Part shown: piece by piece, positions 55,186-64,000 of the stretch
Layout of the letters: every line of letters begins with the position of its first letter
Numbering within the stretch: the stretch's first letter is position 1
Assembly (NCBI GenBank): GCA_963822115.1
Contig: CAWGGM010000009.1
Coordinates: 186,001-250,000 of the forward strand
Direction of reading: 5' to 3'
DNA: 64,000 nucleotides
Source: CAWDXG01 sp963822115
GTDB lineage: Bacteria; Myxococcota_A; Polyangia; Polyangiales; Polyangiaceae
Notes under the pieces: model-generated
Told to the model about the DNA's origin: nothing
Database searches by the model: none
What the model saw: the letters and a program-made list of their open reading frames with translations, nothing else
Program-made: the position numbers and the translations under genes

Positions 55186-57417
55186 CTAGCGCCAAGGCGA
55201 GCGCCTCCTGCGTCGCAGCCACGTGACGCAGCCCAGCCCCAGCGCGAGCGCCGCCCAGGGCACCGGGGTCGGCTTTCCACCGGGCAGCGTGCAGCTGCAG
55301 CCGCTGGTTCCGTTGCCGGGCGTCGTGCCGGGCGTCGTGCCGGCGTCGGCGGCCGCGTCGGGGGTGCCGGCTTCGGCGTCGGCTGCTGCGTCGTTCATGG
55401 CGTCGGCCTCGGCGTCCGCTGCCGCGTCGTTCATGGCGTCGGCCTCGGCGTCCGCTGCCGCGTCGGCTTCGGGTGCCGCGTCGGCTTCGGGTGCCACGTC
55501 GGCCGCATCGGCCTGCGCGTCGCTTCCGGCTTCCGCATCCGCTCCCGCTTCGGGCGCGGCGTCGGGCATGGCATCGGGCGCGGCGTCGCTGGCGGCCTCG
55601 GCATCCGGTCCGGCGTCGGCTCCAGGCGCGGCATCGGCTGCGTCCGTTGCGGCATCGGCTTCGGGCGCGGCGTCGCCGGGGCCTGCATCGACGACGCAGC
55701 CCGCAATCGGCTCGTGCGTGCAGCCGCCCGGCTCGACGCACGAGTCGTGGGTGCACGGATCCTGGTCGTCGCAGTCGAGGGCGGCGCCGCCCGTACAGAC
55801 GCCGGCCTGGCACGTGCTCCCGGCGATGCAGGTCAAGCCGTCGTCGCAGGCGGTGCCGGCGGCCACGAACTGATCGGTCGGGCACACGCTCGAGCCGGCA
55901 CTGCAGCTCTCGGCTTCGTCGCAGCTGTCCGCCGCAGGGCGACAGGTGACCGTGCCGGCCACATCGGCGCGCAGCGCGCCGCAGGTGCCGTCACTCGCTG
56001 CGCCTTTCGCGATGGAACACGCCTGGCAATCGTCGAGCGCGCCGCCACCGCAGGCGCTGTTGCAGCACACGCCGTCGACGCAGTGGTCGCTGACGCAGTC
56101 GCTGGCGAGCGTGCAGGGATCGCCGTTCTGCGCGGCGAGCCGGTACACGTAGGCCTCGCCGGCCAGGCCGAGCGCGCGCACCGCGCCGACCAGCGCACGG
56201 CGGCCCGAGACCGAGACGCTGTTGCCGAACTCGGCGCCGGCGGCGGCGTCCGGGGCGTACAGGATGCTCTGCTGGGCCCACTCACCGCCCTGCCGCGCGA
56301 AGACGTACGCGGCGCCGGCCAGCGGCAGGCCGGAATGCGTCTTGCGGCGCGCGCCGACCACGATGATGTCGCCCGACAGCCCCACGCTCACGCCGAAGCG
56401 CTGGAGCGACGCGGCGTCCGAGGCATGCAGCACGGCCTGCCGCGTCCAGCTCGCGCCGCTGCCCACGAACACGTCCACCTCGCCCGCGGCGTTCATGCCC
56501 TGGTAGTAGGCGTTCTCGCTACTCACCACAGCCGTGCCGCCCTCCAGCTCGACGCTCGCGCCGAAGCTGTTGTTGGGCGTGGGCGTCTGGGCGTGCAGCG
56601 CGGCCCGTTCTGTCCAGATGCCGCCGCTGCGCGTGAAGACGTAGGCCTGCCCGGCCCGCGAATACGGCGAGACGGACACCGAGACGCTCTTGCCCGGCGC
56701 GGTCGCGATCGCCGTGTCGCCGTCCAGTGCGACGCTGTAGCCGAACTCGTCCTCGGCTTCGGGTGAGGACGCGTGCAATACCGCCTGCTGGGTCCAGCTG
56801 CCGCTCTTGCGAGTGAAGACGAACACCTGACCCGCGTGCGTCACGCCATCGACTTCCGCGAGGAAGGTGCTGACGAGCGCGGTGTCGCCGTCGACGGCGA
56901 CCGTGCGGCCGAAGCCGCTGAAGGAGGCCCCCGGCGAGGTGTGCAGGATGTCCTGGGCGGTCCAGTGCTGGCCGCTGCGCACGAAGACGTAGGCGCGAGG
57001 GCCGCCGGTCTGGACGATGGCGGTGTCGCCATCGAGTGCGACGCTCTTGCCGAAGTACTCCAGCGCGTGCGGCCCGTCCGGCGGTCGCAGGATGGCCTGC
57101 TCGGTCCAGTTGCCGCCGCTCTTCACGAACACGTACGCCTCGCCCGAGAGCGACTCGGCGGAATAGGTCTTGTAGCTCGCGCCGATCAGCACGGTATCCC
57201 CGTCGATGTCCACGCTCTCGCCGAAGAAGGACGAGGGGCTCTCGTCCGAAGCGCGCAGGGTCGCCTCCTCCGTGCCGACCAGCAGCGGAGCGCGCGTGCT
57301 CTGGACCTGCTCGCTGGACGCGTCGCGCGCGCTGCAGCCACTGGCCAGCGCTCCGAGACCGATCCCCAGCACAACAAACAGCCGGCGCACACCGGCCCGC
57401 GTGGTCCAGCGATCCAT
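55186..57417 (-). CDS. FG-GAP-repeat surface protein with Asp/Ala stalk and MYXO-CTERM-like tail
   Basis: 743 residues, ATG after GGAGGGGGAG. Signal peptide with lipobox (GALASGCSARD). Residues 45-450 carry seven repeats of about 55 residues (FGESVDIDGDTVLIGA, FGKSVALDGDTAIVQT, AYVFVRSGQHWTAQ), the FG-GAP/integrin-alpha-like propeller. Then a Cys-rich part (CTLASDCVSDHCVDGVCCNS, TVTCRPAADSCDEAESC), an Asp/Ala/Glu stalk of about 110 residues, and the tail SGCSCTLPGG, a membrane helix WAALALGLGCVTWL and RRRRRS. Attachment to the cell surface is likely; the propeller suggests ligand binding. Confidence 0.87.
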   Translation of the reverse strand: MDRWTTRAGVRRLFVVLGIGLGALASGCSARDASSEQVQSTRAPLLVGTEEATLRASDESPSSFFGESVDIDGDTVLIGASYKTYSAESLSGEAYVFVKSGGNWTEQAILRPPDGPHALEYFGKSVALDGDTAIVQTGGPRAYVFVRSGQHWTAQDILHTSPGASFSGFGRTVAVDGDTALVSTFLAEVDGVTHAGQVFVFTRKSGSWTQQAVLHASSPEAEDEFGYSVALDGDTAIATAPGKSVSVSVSPYSRAGQAYVFTRSGGIWTERAALHAQTPTPNNSFGASVELEGGTAVVSSENAYYQGMNAAGEVDVFVGSGASWTRQAVLHASDAASLQRFGVSVGLSGDIIVVGARRKTHSGLPLAGAAYVFARQGGEWAQQSILYAPDAAAGAEFGNSVSVSGRRALVGAVRALGLAGEAYVYRLAAQNGDPCTLASDCVSDHCVDGVCCNSACGGGALDDCQACSIAKGAASDGTCGALRADVAGTVTCRPAADSCDEAESCSAGSSVCPTDQFVAAGTACDDGLTCIAGSTCQAGVCTGGAALDCDDQDPCTHDSCVEPGGCTHEPIAGCVVDAGPGDAAPEADAATDAADAAPGADAGPDAEAASDAAPDAMPDAAPEAGADAEAGSDAQADAADVAPEADAAPEADAAADAEADAMNDAAADAEADAMNDAAADAEAGTPDAAADAGTTPGTTPGNGTSGCSCTLPGGKPTPVPWAALALGLGCVTWLRRRRRSPWR
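55391..55462. repeat. Perfect 36-bp tandem duplication in the stalk
   Basis: Two identical 36-bp units (55391-55426, 55427-55462) that encode DAAADAEADAMN twice in the Asp/Ala stalk of the FG-GAP protein. The unit keeps the frame. Likely from replication slippage. Confidence 0.9.
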
Positions 57418-58402
57418 CGCTCCCCCTCCCCGGCGCCGCGCGCGCCAGCCCCCCCCGCGCCGCACAGCGTCACGTTCCCCTGTTGCCGCGACGTTCTAGC
57501 AAACGCGATGCCGGGCGCGTTTTGCGGCGCTTCTGCGCCAGTTCGGCGAAGCTAGTGCGGCAATCTCGAGGCTGCGATCAGCCACAGTGGAAACGCATGG
57601 CGAAATATCTCGCGAGATGCCAAACGCGCGGTGCGCAGTCGCTGCGGGGCGCCGCCGGCGGGCGTGCAGCGGCTGCGGGGGCGTCGCCAAGTCTTCGTCC
57701 ACGGCGGTGCGGCGACGCCGGCCGCCCCGTCTCGTGCAGCCTGGTCGCAGTCGGCGGCAGCGAGTGGGTCAAGTGCCAGCCGGATTGCAGTTGACGTAGC
57801 CCCGCGGCGCTCGGAGCGGGCTCCGCTACGCGGGTGTGCTCGCCGCCGAGCGCGTGGCGCGCGCGCGTGGTGCCGCCGCTGCCGCTGCCGCTGCCGGAGA
57901 GAGACAGCGCCGCCGGCATCCGCCGCTACCTCCGAAGCGACTCGCCCCAGTCGGTGTCCTTCGACCCGAGCAAGTACGCTCTAATCGGCGTGAACGGTTG
58001 GCCCGGAGCGTCGACGGGGGGCGCCGCGACCGTCGCCGCCGTGGCGCTCGGTTCCTGCACGGGTGGCATGCGTGAGATCCAGCTCAGCAGCGCGACAATC
58101 TCGGGGGTCACGAAGGCGACGCTCTCCGGGTTCGGCAACGTCGCCACGCTCCCAGCCACCAATGCAACCGCCGCTCTCACCGCCGACCATCGAGCTGGCA
58201 GCGAAGCCGACCTGCTCGTGCGACCGCCGCTGTCCGGCGGAAGGCGCCGCTGGGGCGGATAGCGGCTGATGTCGGCGAGCACGACCCAGCGCGAGGCGCC
58301 GTGAGTTGCTTTGCCCCGCACCCCGCCGCGCTGCGCGCGCCGCGGGCCCGCCAAGCCCGGGTTCGCGCCCGGCCGGGGGCCCCACCCCGTTCCCGCGGTG
58401 CT
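57418..58402. other. Stretch without an assignable gene
   Basis: 985 bp between the FG-GAP gene start and the histidine kinase stop. Several high-GC open frames exist on both strands, but none has a recognisable domain or clear start. One short plus-strand frame ends in SCSLVAVGGSEWVKCQPDCS at 57794, which resembles the end of a Cys-rich protein. The first 60 bp include the ribosome site and probable promoter of the FG-GAP gene. Confidence 0.5.
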
Positions 58403-60262
58403 TCACGCGGAGTCCGACGAGAGCGGCAGTGGGCGGACGCCAGCGGCCGTCCCTTCGATCAGGTCGGCAAGCGATTCCCGGAGCGCGTCTTCCGTCATCG
58501 GCTTCTGCAGGAACCGAACACGCGGGTCATCGACGTCGATGTCGTCCGCGCTGTAGCCGCTGACCATGAGCACGGGAACGAGGGGATCGAGCTCGCGCAG
58601 CTTGGCGAGGACCTGCTCGCCGGACAGCCCCGGCATGGTGCGATCGAGCACCACGACGGAGAACCTCTGCCCCGGCGCCGTGTACCGATCCAGGCCTTCA
58701 CGGCCGGTCGCGGCCTGCACGACGTGGCTGAACCCCATGTGCTGGAGCAGGCGCGAGAGCACTCCGCGCACGAGCTGGTCGTCGTCGATCAGGAGCACGC
58801 TCCCCGAGCCCGTCCACAGCTCGGAACGCGGCGCCGGTTCCCGAATCTGCTCTCGCGCGGCCGCCGGCAGCGCGACCTGGATGCTGGTGCCGTGGCCCGG
58901 CTCGCTCCACAGATTGAGCGCGCCGTGATGACCGCGCACGACCCCGAGCACCGAGGCAAGCCCGAGTCCGCGTCCCGTGAACTTGGTCGAGAAAAACGGG
59001 TCGAAAGCGCGCGCTTGCATGCTGGCGTCCATGCCGTGACCGGTGTCGTCGACCGCGATCACGACGTAGCGGCCCGGCGCGGCGTTTGCGCGCACGGTAA
59101 GCACGCCAAGCTCCTGCTCGTCGAAATCCACGGCGTAGGCGCGCACCGCAACCCGCCCCGGCCCCAGCTCACCGACCGCCTCGAGCGCGTTCATGATCAG
59201 GTGGGTGACGAGCTCGCGGAGCTGACCCTCGTCCGCCATCACCGCGGGCAGGTTCGGCCCCATCTCGTTGACCAGACGCACGCCCTCGGGAGCCTGCGGG
59301 CGCGCGCTCTCGATGCAGCCCTCGATGATGCGCACGACATCGACTGGCTGGACGACGCGCTGGGCACGCCCCGTGTACATCAGCATCTGGCGCGTGAGAT
59401 CGGTGGCGGCCTGCCCAGCCTGCTTGATCAGCGACAGCGACTCGCGCATCGCGGGGGGCAGTTGCTTTTCGCCGAGCAGCAGGTCGGCGTTGCCGAGCAC
59501 ACCGACGAGCAGGTTATTGAAGTCGTGCGCTATGCCGCCCGCGAGCTGGGCCAGGCCCTCCAGCCGCTCGGCGCTGCGCAGCCGCGTTTCGAGCTGCTGG
59601 CGTTCCTGCTCGGCCCGCGAGCGCTCGGCCATCTCGAACTGCAGCTGGCGGTTCTTGTCGGCCAGCTCGCTGGTGCGCAGCTCCACGCGCTCTTCGAGAT
59701 CCTGCGCCAGCCGGAAGAGTGCACCCTCCGCCCGCTTGCGCTCGCTGATGTCGGTCATCAGCATGAGGCAGCCGTGCCGCCGTGGGCTGCTGTCGAGCCG
59801 TACCTGCACGGTGCTGCCAGCGTCGCGCACCACCGACAGCTCGCACGAACCGCGCTCTTCGCTCTCGAGCACGGCTCGCAGGTGTTCGCGGAACCGCCGG
59901 AGATCCTGGGGTGCAACGAATTCGAGCACGCGGCGCCCCGGCAGCCGCTCGGAGTCCACGTCCAGAAGGTTCGAAAAGCCACGGTTCGCGCGCACGATGA
60001 CGCCATCGGCGTCCACGTCCAGATAGGCTGCGGGCGCGCGCTCGAAGAGCTCCTGGAACTGCTCGCGCGACTCCTCCAGCTTTGCATGGGCGCGCCGGAG
60101 CTCCTCGTTCTGCATCTCGAGCTCGATCTGGTGGACCTGCAACTCGTGCACGAGGCGCTGCACGTCGTCCGGGATCATCGAGCTCACGTCCCGCTCCGTC
60201 CGGCGCAGCGCAGCTTCCGCGCGGCTCCGGAGATCGTGCGCGCCCTCGGCCAGTCCCCCCAT
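58403..60262 (-). CDS. PAS-domain hybrid histidine kinase with receiver domain
   Basis: 619 residues, no membrane helix. Order: N-terminal coiled segment (ELQVHQIELEMQNEELRRAH), PAS about 70-185 (FERAPAAYLDVDADGVIVRA), linker coil, HisKA with phospho-acceptor His246 (LAGGIAHDFNNLL), HATPase 345-465 with N-box (THLIMNALEAVG), VDDTGHGMD and GRGLGLASV, and a C-terminal receiver (VLLIDDDQLVRGVLSR, acceptor Asp in VVVLDRTMPGLSG, MVSGYS, Lys in FLQKPMT). The GIAHDFNN HisKA type is common in cytoplasmic hybrid kinases. It lies 33 bp downstream of the CheB-CheR-PAS gene on the same strand, so they probably form one signalling operon. Confidence 0.93.
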   Translation of the reverse strand: MGGLAEGAHDLRSRAEAALRRTERDVSSMIPDDVQRLVHELQVHQIELEMQNEELRRAHAKLEESREQFQELFERAPAAYLDVDADGVIVRANRGFSNLLDVDSERLPGRRVLEFVAPQDLRRFREHLRAVLESEERGSCELSVVRDAGSTVQVRLDSSPRRHGCLMLMTDISERKRAEGALFRLAQDLEERVELRTSELADKNRQLQFEMAERSRAEQERQQLETRLRSAERLEGLAQLAGGIAHDFNNLLVGVLGNADLLLGEKQLPPAMRESLSLIKQAGQAATDLTRQMLMYTGRAQRVVQPVDVVRIIEGCIESARPQAPEGVRLVNEMGPNLPAVMADEGQLRELVTHLIMNALEAVGELGPGRVAVRAYAVDFDEQELGVLTVRANAAPGRYVVIAVDDTGHGMDASMQARAFDPFFSTKFTGRGLGLASVLGVVRGHHGALNLWSEPGHGTSIQVALPAAAREQIREPAPRSELWTGSGSVLLIDDDQLVRGVLSRLLQHMGFSHVVQAATGREGLDRYTAPGQRFSVVVLDRTMPGLSGEQVLAKLRELDPLVPVLMVSGYSADDIDVDDPRVRFLQKPMTEDALRESLADLIEGTAAGVRPLPLSSDSA

Positions 60263-60295
60263 TATCTACGCAGCGTACGCTCGGGTTCTTTCCGG

Positions 60296-63269
60296 TCAAG
60301 GCGAAACATCTACATTCTGGATCTCGAGTGCCAGCAGAACGTGGACCCCCGCCTCCGAGGGGCTTTCAAGACGGCGGGCGTTGAGCAGCAGACGGCGCCG
60401 ACCGATGCCTGGCAGCTTGTGCTCGACCTCGAAGTCCTCGAACACCCTTCCCCCCGTCACGACTTCGTCCAGCAAGCGCCTGAGTCTGGGCAGGGCCCAG
60501 AACTCGCCGCCTGGCAGGTCCACCAGACGCTTCCCCGTGACCCGCGCGGCATCGAAGCCGAAGCTCCGGAAGAACGCGCGGTTGGCTGTGATGATGGCCA
60601 GATCGGGATCGAGCACGACCAGCGGTTCGCGCACCGTCTGCACGATGCTCTCCGCAAGGGCCCGCGATGCGGCGAGCGCTTCGGCGCGCTTGACCCGATC
60701 GATGTCGACGATCGTGATCACCACGCCGTCGATCACGTTCTGCGCCGTGCGGTAGGGCAGGATGCGGATCAGCCGCCACGCGCCATCGGTCGTCTGCGCC
60801 TCCAGTTCCTCGGGCACCAGCGTCTCGAGCACGCGCTTGGCGTCCTCGGCAAGGTGGTCGTAGCGCAAGTTGGTGGTCAGGTCGGCGAGCGGACGGCCCG
60901 TGTCACTGGGAATCAGATGGATGGCCTCGCGCGCCTGGGACGTGAAGCGGCTGATCCTGAGATCCGTGTCGAGGAACAGCGTTGCAATGTCGGTGCTCTG
61001 CAGCAGGTTTTGCATGTCGTCGTTGGCGTGGGCGAGCTCCTCGTTCTTGAGCATCAGCTCGGAATTGACGGTCTGGAGCTCCTCGTTGAGCGACTGCAGC
61101 TCTTCGCGCGAGGTCTCCAGCTCCTCGTTCGTGCTCTGCAGCTCCTCGTTCGTGCTCTGCAGCTCCTCGTTGGCGCTCTGCAGCTCCTCGTTCGTGCTCT
61201 GCAGTTCCTCGATGGTGCTCTGGAGCGTTTCGCGCGTGTGGGCGAGCTCCTGCTCCAGCTGCTTGGCCTGGCCTCCGGTACGCCGCGGCTTCTTCTTGAC
61301 CGCGGCCTTGTCGACCGGCCGGAAACTGACGCGGATCAGGCCGCGGATGCTCTCCGGCTCGAGGATGGGGCCGGCCAGGAGGTCCACTGCCGTATAGTCG
61401 CCGTTGGTCCTCACCTGGATACCTTGGCGCGCTACCTCGCGGCCCTGATCGGCGGCGATGCGTACGAGCGCAGGCAGCTCGTACTCGAGCCCCTCCCGGG
61501 CCATCGTGAACAGGTTGTTCCGGGGCTCGCCGGCGCTCGGTTCCAGATAGTTGCCGGTGCGCCCATGCAGATAGGCGATCTCGCCCCGCTCGTTGACGAT
61601 CGCGGTGGGCGGCGCAAAGCGATCGAGGAGGGCTCTTTCGATGGCAGACGCGGGCGAGCCGGTCGCGGCCGACATGTGCCGGCCGGCGCGGGGGCCGTCC
61701 ACGCGGTCCACGTTGAAGCCCACGGCCCCCGGCGGAGTGGGGCCGCCTTTCTGCCGCACGTACAGCCGACACTTGCGGTCGACCGCCTCGAACAGCTCCT
61801 CGGACTCGCCAACCGTCTCCGACGTGCCCAGCATCAGGATGCCGCCCGGCTTGAGCGCGTAGTGCAGAACCGGCACGAGGCGCTGCTGGATTTCCGGGTT
61901 GAGATAGATGAGCAGGTTACGGCACGCGAGCAGATCGAGCCGCGTGAAGGGTGGATCGCTGAGAATGTTCTGTACGGCGAAGACGACCATCTCGCGGATG
62001 CTCTTGTCTATGCGGTAGCTGTTGCCGTCGCGCGTGAAAAACCGCACGAGCCGCTCGGCGCCTACGTCAGCGGCGATGCCTTCCGCGTAGCGGCCCGCGC
62101 GCGCCTTCAGGATGGCCCGCTCGTCCAGATCGGTCGCGAAGATCTGGGCCTGGAAGGGGCGCTTCAGGCGCTCCGCCAGCTCCTGCAGCAGGATCGCGAT
62201 CGAATACGCTTCCTCGCCCGTCGCGCAGCCCGGCACCCAGACGCGGAAGACGTAGTTGTCGGGAAACTCGTCGGACTGCTTCTCGAGGATCGTCGCCAGC
62301 GCCTCGAACGCCTCCGGATCGCGGAAGAAGCTGGTGACGCTGATGAGCAGCTCCTTGAACAAGAGGTCCAGCTCGTGCGGGTTGGTCTCCAGTAGTTGCA
62401 CGTACTCGGCCGGTTGCTCGATCTGGTGCATGCGTATGCGCCGCTCGATGCGCCGCCGCATCGTGCTTGGCTTGTAGCCGCTGAAGTCGTGCCCGGTGCG
62501 GCGGCGCAGAAGCGTGAAGATGCGCTGGCGCACCGCCGCCGTCTTGGCGACGCGCTCCGCGTCCAGCGAAGGGCCGGTCGTCCGCACGTAGGCGAGCAGC
62601 GACTCGGCCATCTTCTCCGGCGGCAGCACGAAGTCGGCAAGACCGGTGTCGGTGGCGCTCTCGGGCATCCCGGCGTAGCGCGCCGACTCCCGGTCCTGCA
62701 CCATGGCCATTCCACCCTGCGCCTTCACCTCGCGCAGGCCCAGCGTGCCGTCGGCGCCCGTGCCGCTGAGCACGACGCAGACAGCGCGGTCGTCCTGGTC
62801 GGCAGCCAGCGAGCGGAAGAAATGATCGATGGGGAGTTGGCCGTGCTCCAGTTTCGTCAGGTGCAGGTGGCCGCGGCGGACGTTCTACGTAGTATCCGGG
62901 CGGGGCGACCAGCACGCGGTCAGGCTCGAGCAAGATGCCGTCCGTGATCGCTTCCACCGGAACCTCTGTGCGCTTCGCTATCAGCTCCGGCAGCAGGCTG
63001 ACGTGCCCAGGGTGCTGGTGCGTCACCACCACGAAGGCGACACCGCTCTTTGCCGGCATGGCCTGGAAGAACGCCTCGAGCGCCTCGAGCCCGCCCGCCG
63101 ACGCGCCAAGCCCGACGACGTGGAAGCGCTCGTCCACCGGCTCGGGCTCGGCCTCGGCCTGCCCGGGTCCGGTTGCGCCAGCGGACCCGGCTTCCGGTCC
63201 CGCCGGCTTCTGCTGCGGTTGCAAGGCCGGTGTGCTGCTCTTCTTTTTCCTCCTCTTGCGCGTCGCCAT
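60296..63269 (-). CDS. CheB-CheR-PAS fusion protein (frameshift at ~62875)
   Basis: About 990 residues if one base is skipped between 62865 and 62883. Start MATRKRRKKKSSTP after GGAGGT. The CheB methylesterase domain shows VVGLGASAGGLEALEAFF (Ser), VVVTHQHPGH (His) and, after the shift, VVLSGTGADGTLGL (Asp). The CheR methyltransferase follows with FSGYKPSTMRRRIERRIRMH, LISVTSFFRDPEAFEAL, VWVPGCATGEEAYSIAI and LLACRNLLIYLNPEIQQRL. A long coiled coil has many ELQSTNEELQ-like repeats, then PAS domains (ISRFTSQAREAIHLI, VLDPDLAIITANRAFF). Such fusions modify or sense adapter proteins in chemosensory-like signalling. No receiver domain precedes CheB. Confidence 0.88.
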
Positions 63270-63571
63270 CTCTACCTCCGCAGTGCCGCCTCTACGGCGC
63301 GCAGCGCGCACAGACTAGCCCAGGGCGACGGCTTTGGGCAGGTCGCAGGGCTGGTCGATGTCGAGCAGCAAGAGCGTCCATGATGGCGAAAGAAGTCGCT
63401 CTCGACTGAAGGTTCCGTTGGTGCTTGCGGGATCCTCGACGCAGTACTGGACCGTTCCGCAGAGTCGACGCCGCCCCATCTCCTGCTCGCCGGTTGACGG
63501 CGGCGCGCTCGCGCCTCAGGTTGAGGGTTTGCCCGCCCCCCCCGGCGAGCCAAGAGCGCACAGCGGGCCAG
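63270..63571. other. Divergent intergenic region between two CheB-type genes
   Basis: About 300 bp between the head-to-head starts. It holds the ribosome site of the minus-strand gene (GGAGGT near 63275). No other gene, repeat or clear hairpin is seen. Both promoters should lie here. Confidence 0.55.
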
Positions 63572-64000
63572 ATGACCGACAAAACGGAGGCGGCTGCCAT
63601 CCCGATCGTCGGGATCGGTGCGTCGGCCGGCGGCCTCGAGGCGCTTCGGCTGCTGTTCGCCGGAGTGCCCGCCGACACAGGCATGGCCTTCGTGGTGATC
63701 CAGCACCTCGATCCCGACCGGCCGAGCATGCTCAGCAGTGTGTTGGCTGGCGATGTCGGGATGCCGGTGGTCGAGGTGACAGAGCGCATGCGGGCGGAGC
63801 CGAACCGCGTGTACGTCATCCCGGCGAGCGCTGATCTGCACATCCAGCACGGTGTTCTCTCGCTCGTCGCCAGACAGCAGACGGGCAAGCCGCACCTTCC
63901 GATCGACTCGTTCTTCCGCGCGCTCGCAGAAGACCTACCAGGGCGAGCCATCGGTGTCGTGCTGTCGGGCTCCGCCTCCGATGGCACCGAGGGGCTCAGG
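63572..64000 (+). CDS. Second CheB-type (probably CheB-CheR) protein, 3' partial
   Basis: Open from the ATG at 63572 (MTDKTEAAAIPIVGIGASAG) to the window end, 143 residues visible. It is a CheB methylesterase domain: GIGASAGGLEALRLLFAG with the Ser, FVVIQHLDPDRPSML with the His, LPIDSFFRALAEDL and IGVVLSGSASDGTEGL with the Asp, so the triad is complete. No receiver precedes it, as in its neighbour. By analogy it probably continues into a CheR domain. It is head to head with the cheB-cheR-PAS gene and may be a diverged copy of it. Confidence 0.85.
   Translation, partial: MTDKTEAAAIPIVGIGASAGGLEALRLLFAGVPADTGMAFVVIQHLDPDRPSMLSSVLAGDVGMPVVEVTERMRAEPNRVYVIPASADLHIQHGVLSLVARQQTGKPHLPIDSFFRALAEDLPGRAIGVVLSGSASDGTEGLR

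Noticed and set aside
57926..58354. Minus-strand 142-codon frame before the histidine kinase stop
   Set aside because: Hydrophobic/Pro-rich text without start context, domain or conserved motif; cannot be separated from chance in this GC-rich gap.
58301..62395. 1364-codon open frame on the plus strand
   Set aside because: Antisense to the histidine kinase and cheB-cheR genes, whose domains are clear; His/Arg/Leu-rich text without motifs.

Overview
The window is high-GC DNA from a myxobacterium-like organism, most likely of the Polyangiales/Sorangiineae side. Evidence: MYXO-CTERM-type tails (Gly-Cys-Ser, one membrane helix, poly-Arg), Asp/Ala-rich and Gly/Ser-rich lipoprotein stalks, several Ser/Thr protein kinases, hybrid sensor proteins, and a PUFA-synthase-like cluster whose last protein ends in an acylglycerol-phosphate acyltransferase-like domain.

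1-23 kb is ordinary chromosome. It holds a cut outer-membrane-type protein, SCO1/SenC, a ketopantoate-reductase-like enzyme, an acetyltransferase with a structured small ORF in front, a kinase-receiver fusion, a rhodanese lipoprotein, an SGNH hydrolase, a GGCT-like protein, a nitrilase-family amidohydrolase, an aldo/keto reductase with a coupled Cys-rich small protein, a lipase-maturation-factor-like membrane protein, an MNT/HepT-like pair, a coupled vWA and TPR/HEAT pair, a GH92 glycosidase, a repeat element with inverted ends, a TrkA-type K+ channel, a TIGR01777 epimerase, lipoproteins, a second kinase, and the tmRNA gene ssrA.

23.28-46.34 kb is a decayed genomic island inserted in the 3' end of ssrA. 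A 23-bp copy of the tmRNA T-arm/acceptor end recurs 23,040 bp downstream. A UUCG-loop hairpin that looks like the original ssrA terminator sits just beyond that distal copy. The left end has an excisionase-like HTH gene, a tyrosine integrase cut off just before its catalytic tyrosine by an IS66 remnant, a glutathione S-transferase fragment and an IS91-like remnant. The cargo is a minus-strand operon: acyltransferase-like gene, Asp/Glu-racemase-like gene, pfaD-like enoyl reductase, pfaA-like (KS-AT-ACP-KR-DH) and pfaC-like (KS-CLF-DH domains-AGPAT). A divergent LuxR-type regulator and a convergent Sfp-type phosphopantetheinyl transferase complete it. Two related inverted repeats lie between the regulator and the operon. 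The synthase has one ACP and one AT, so it looks like a secondary-lipid synthase of unknown product rather than a typical multi-ACP PUFA synthase.

46.3-64 kb is chromosome again: secreted Cys-rich and metalloprotease-like lipoproteins, a zone of gene fragments (49.2-50.3 kb), a large surface protein with a MYXO-CTERM tail and a TTG start, a sodium:solute symporter, an FG-GAP-like surface protein, a PAS histidine kinase/receiver hybrid, a CheB-CheR-PAS gene and, head to head with it, the start of a second CheB-type gene that runs off the window.

Four minus-strand genes (pfaC, the acyltransferase-like gene, cheB-cheR and the IS91 transposase) are each broken by a frameshift that is resolved by skipping one base. 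Sequence errors and true decay cannot be told apart from this sequence alone.
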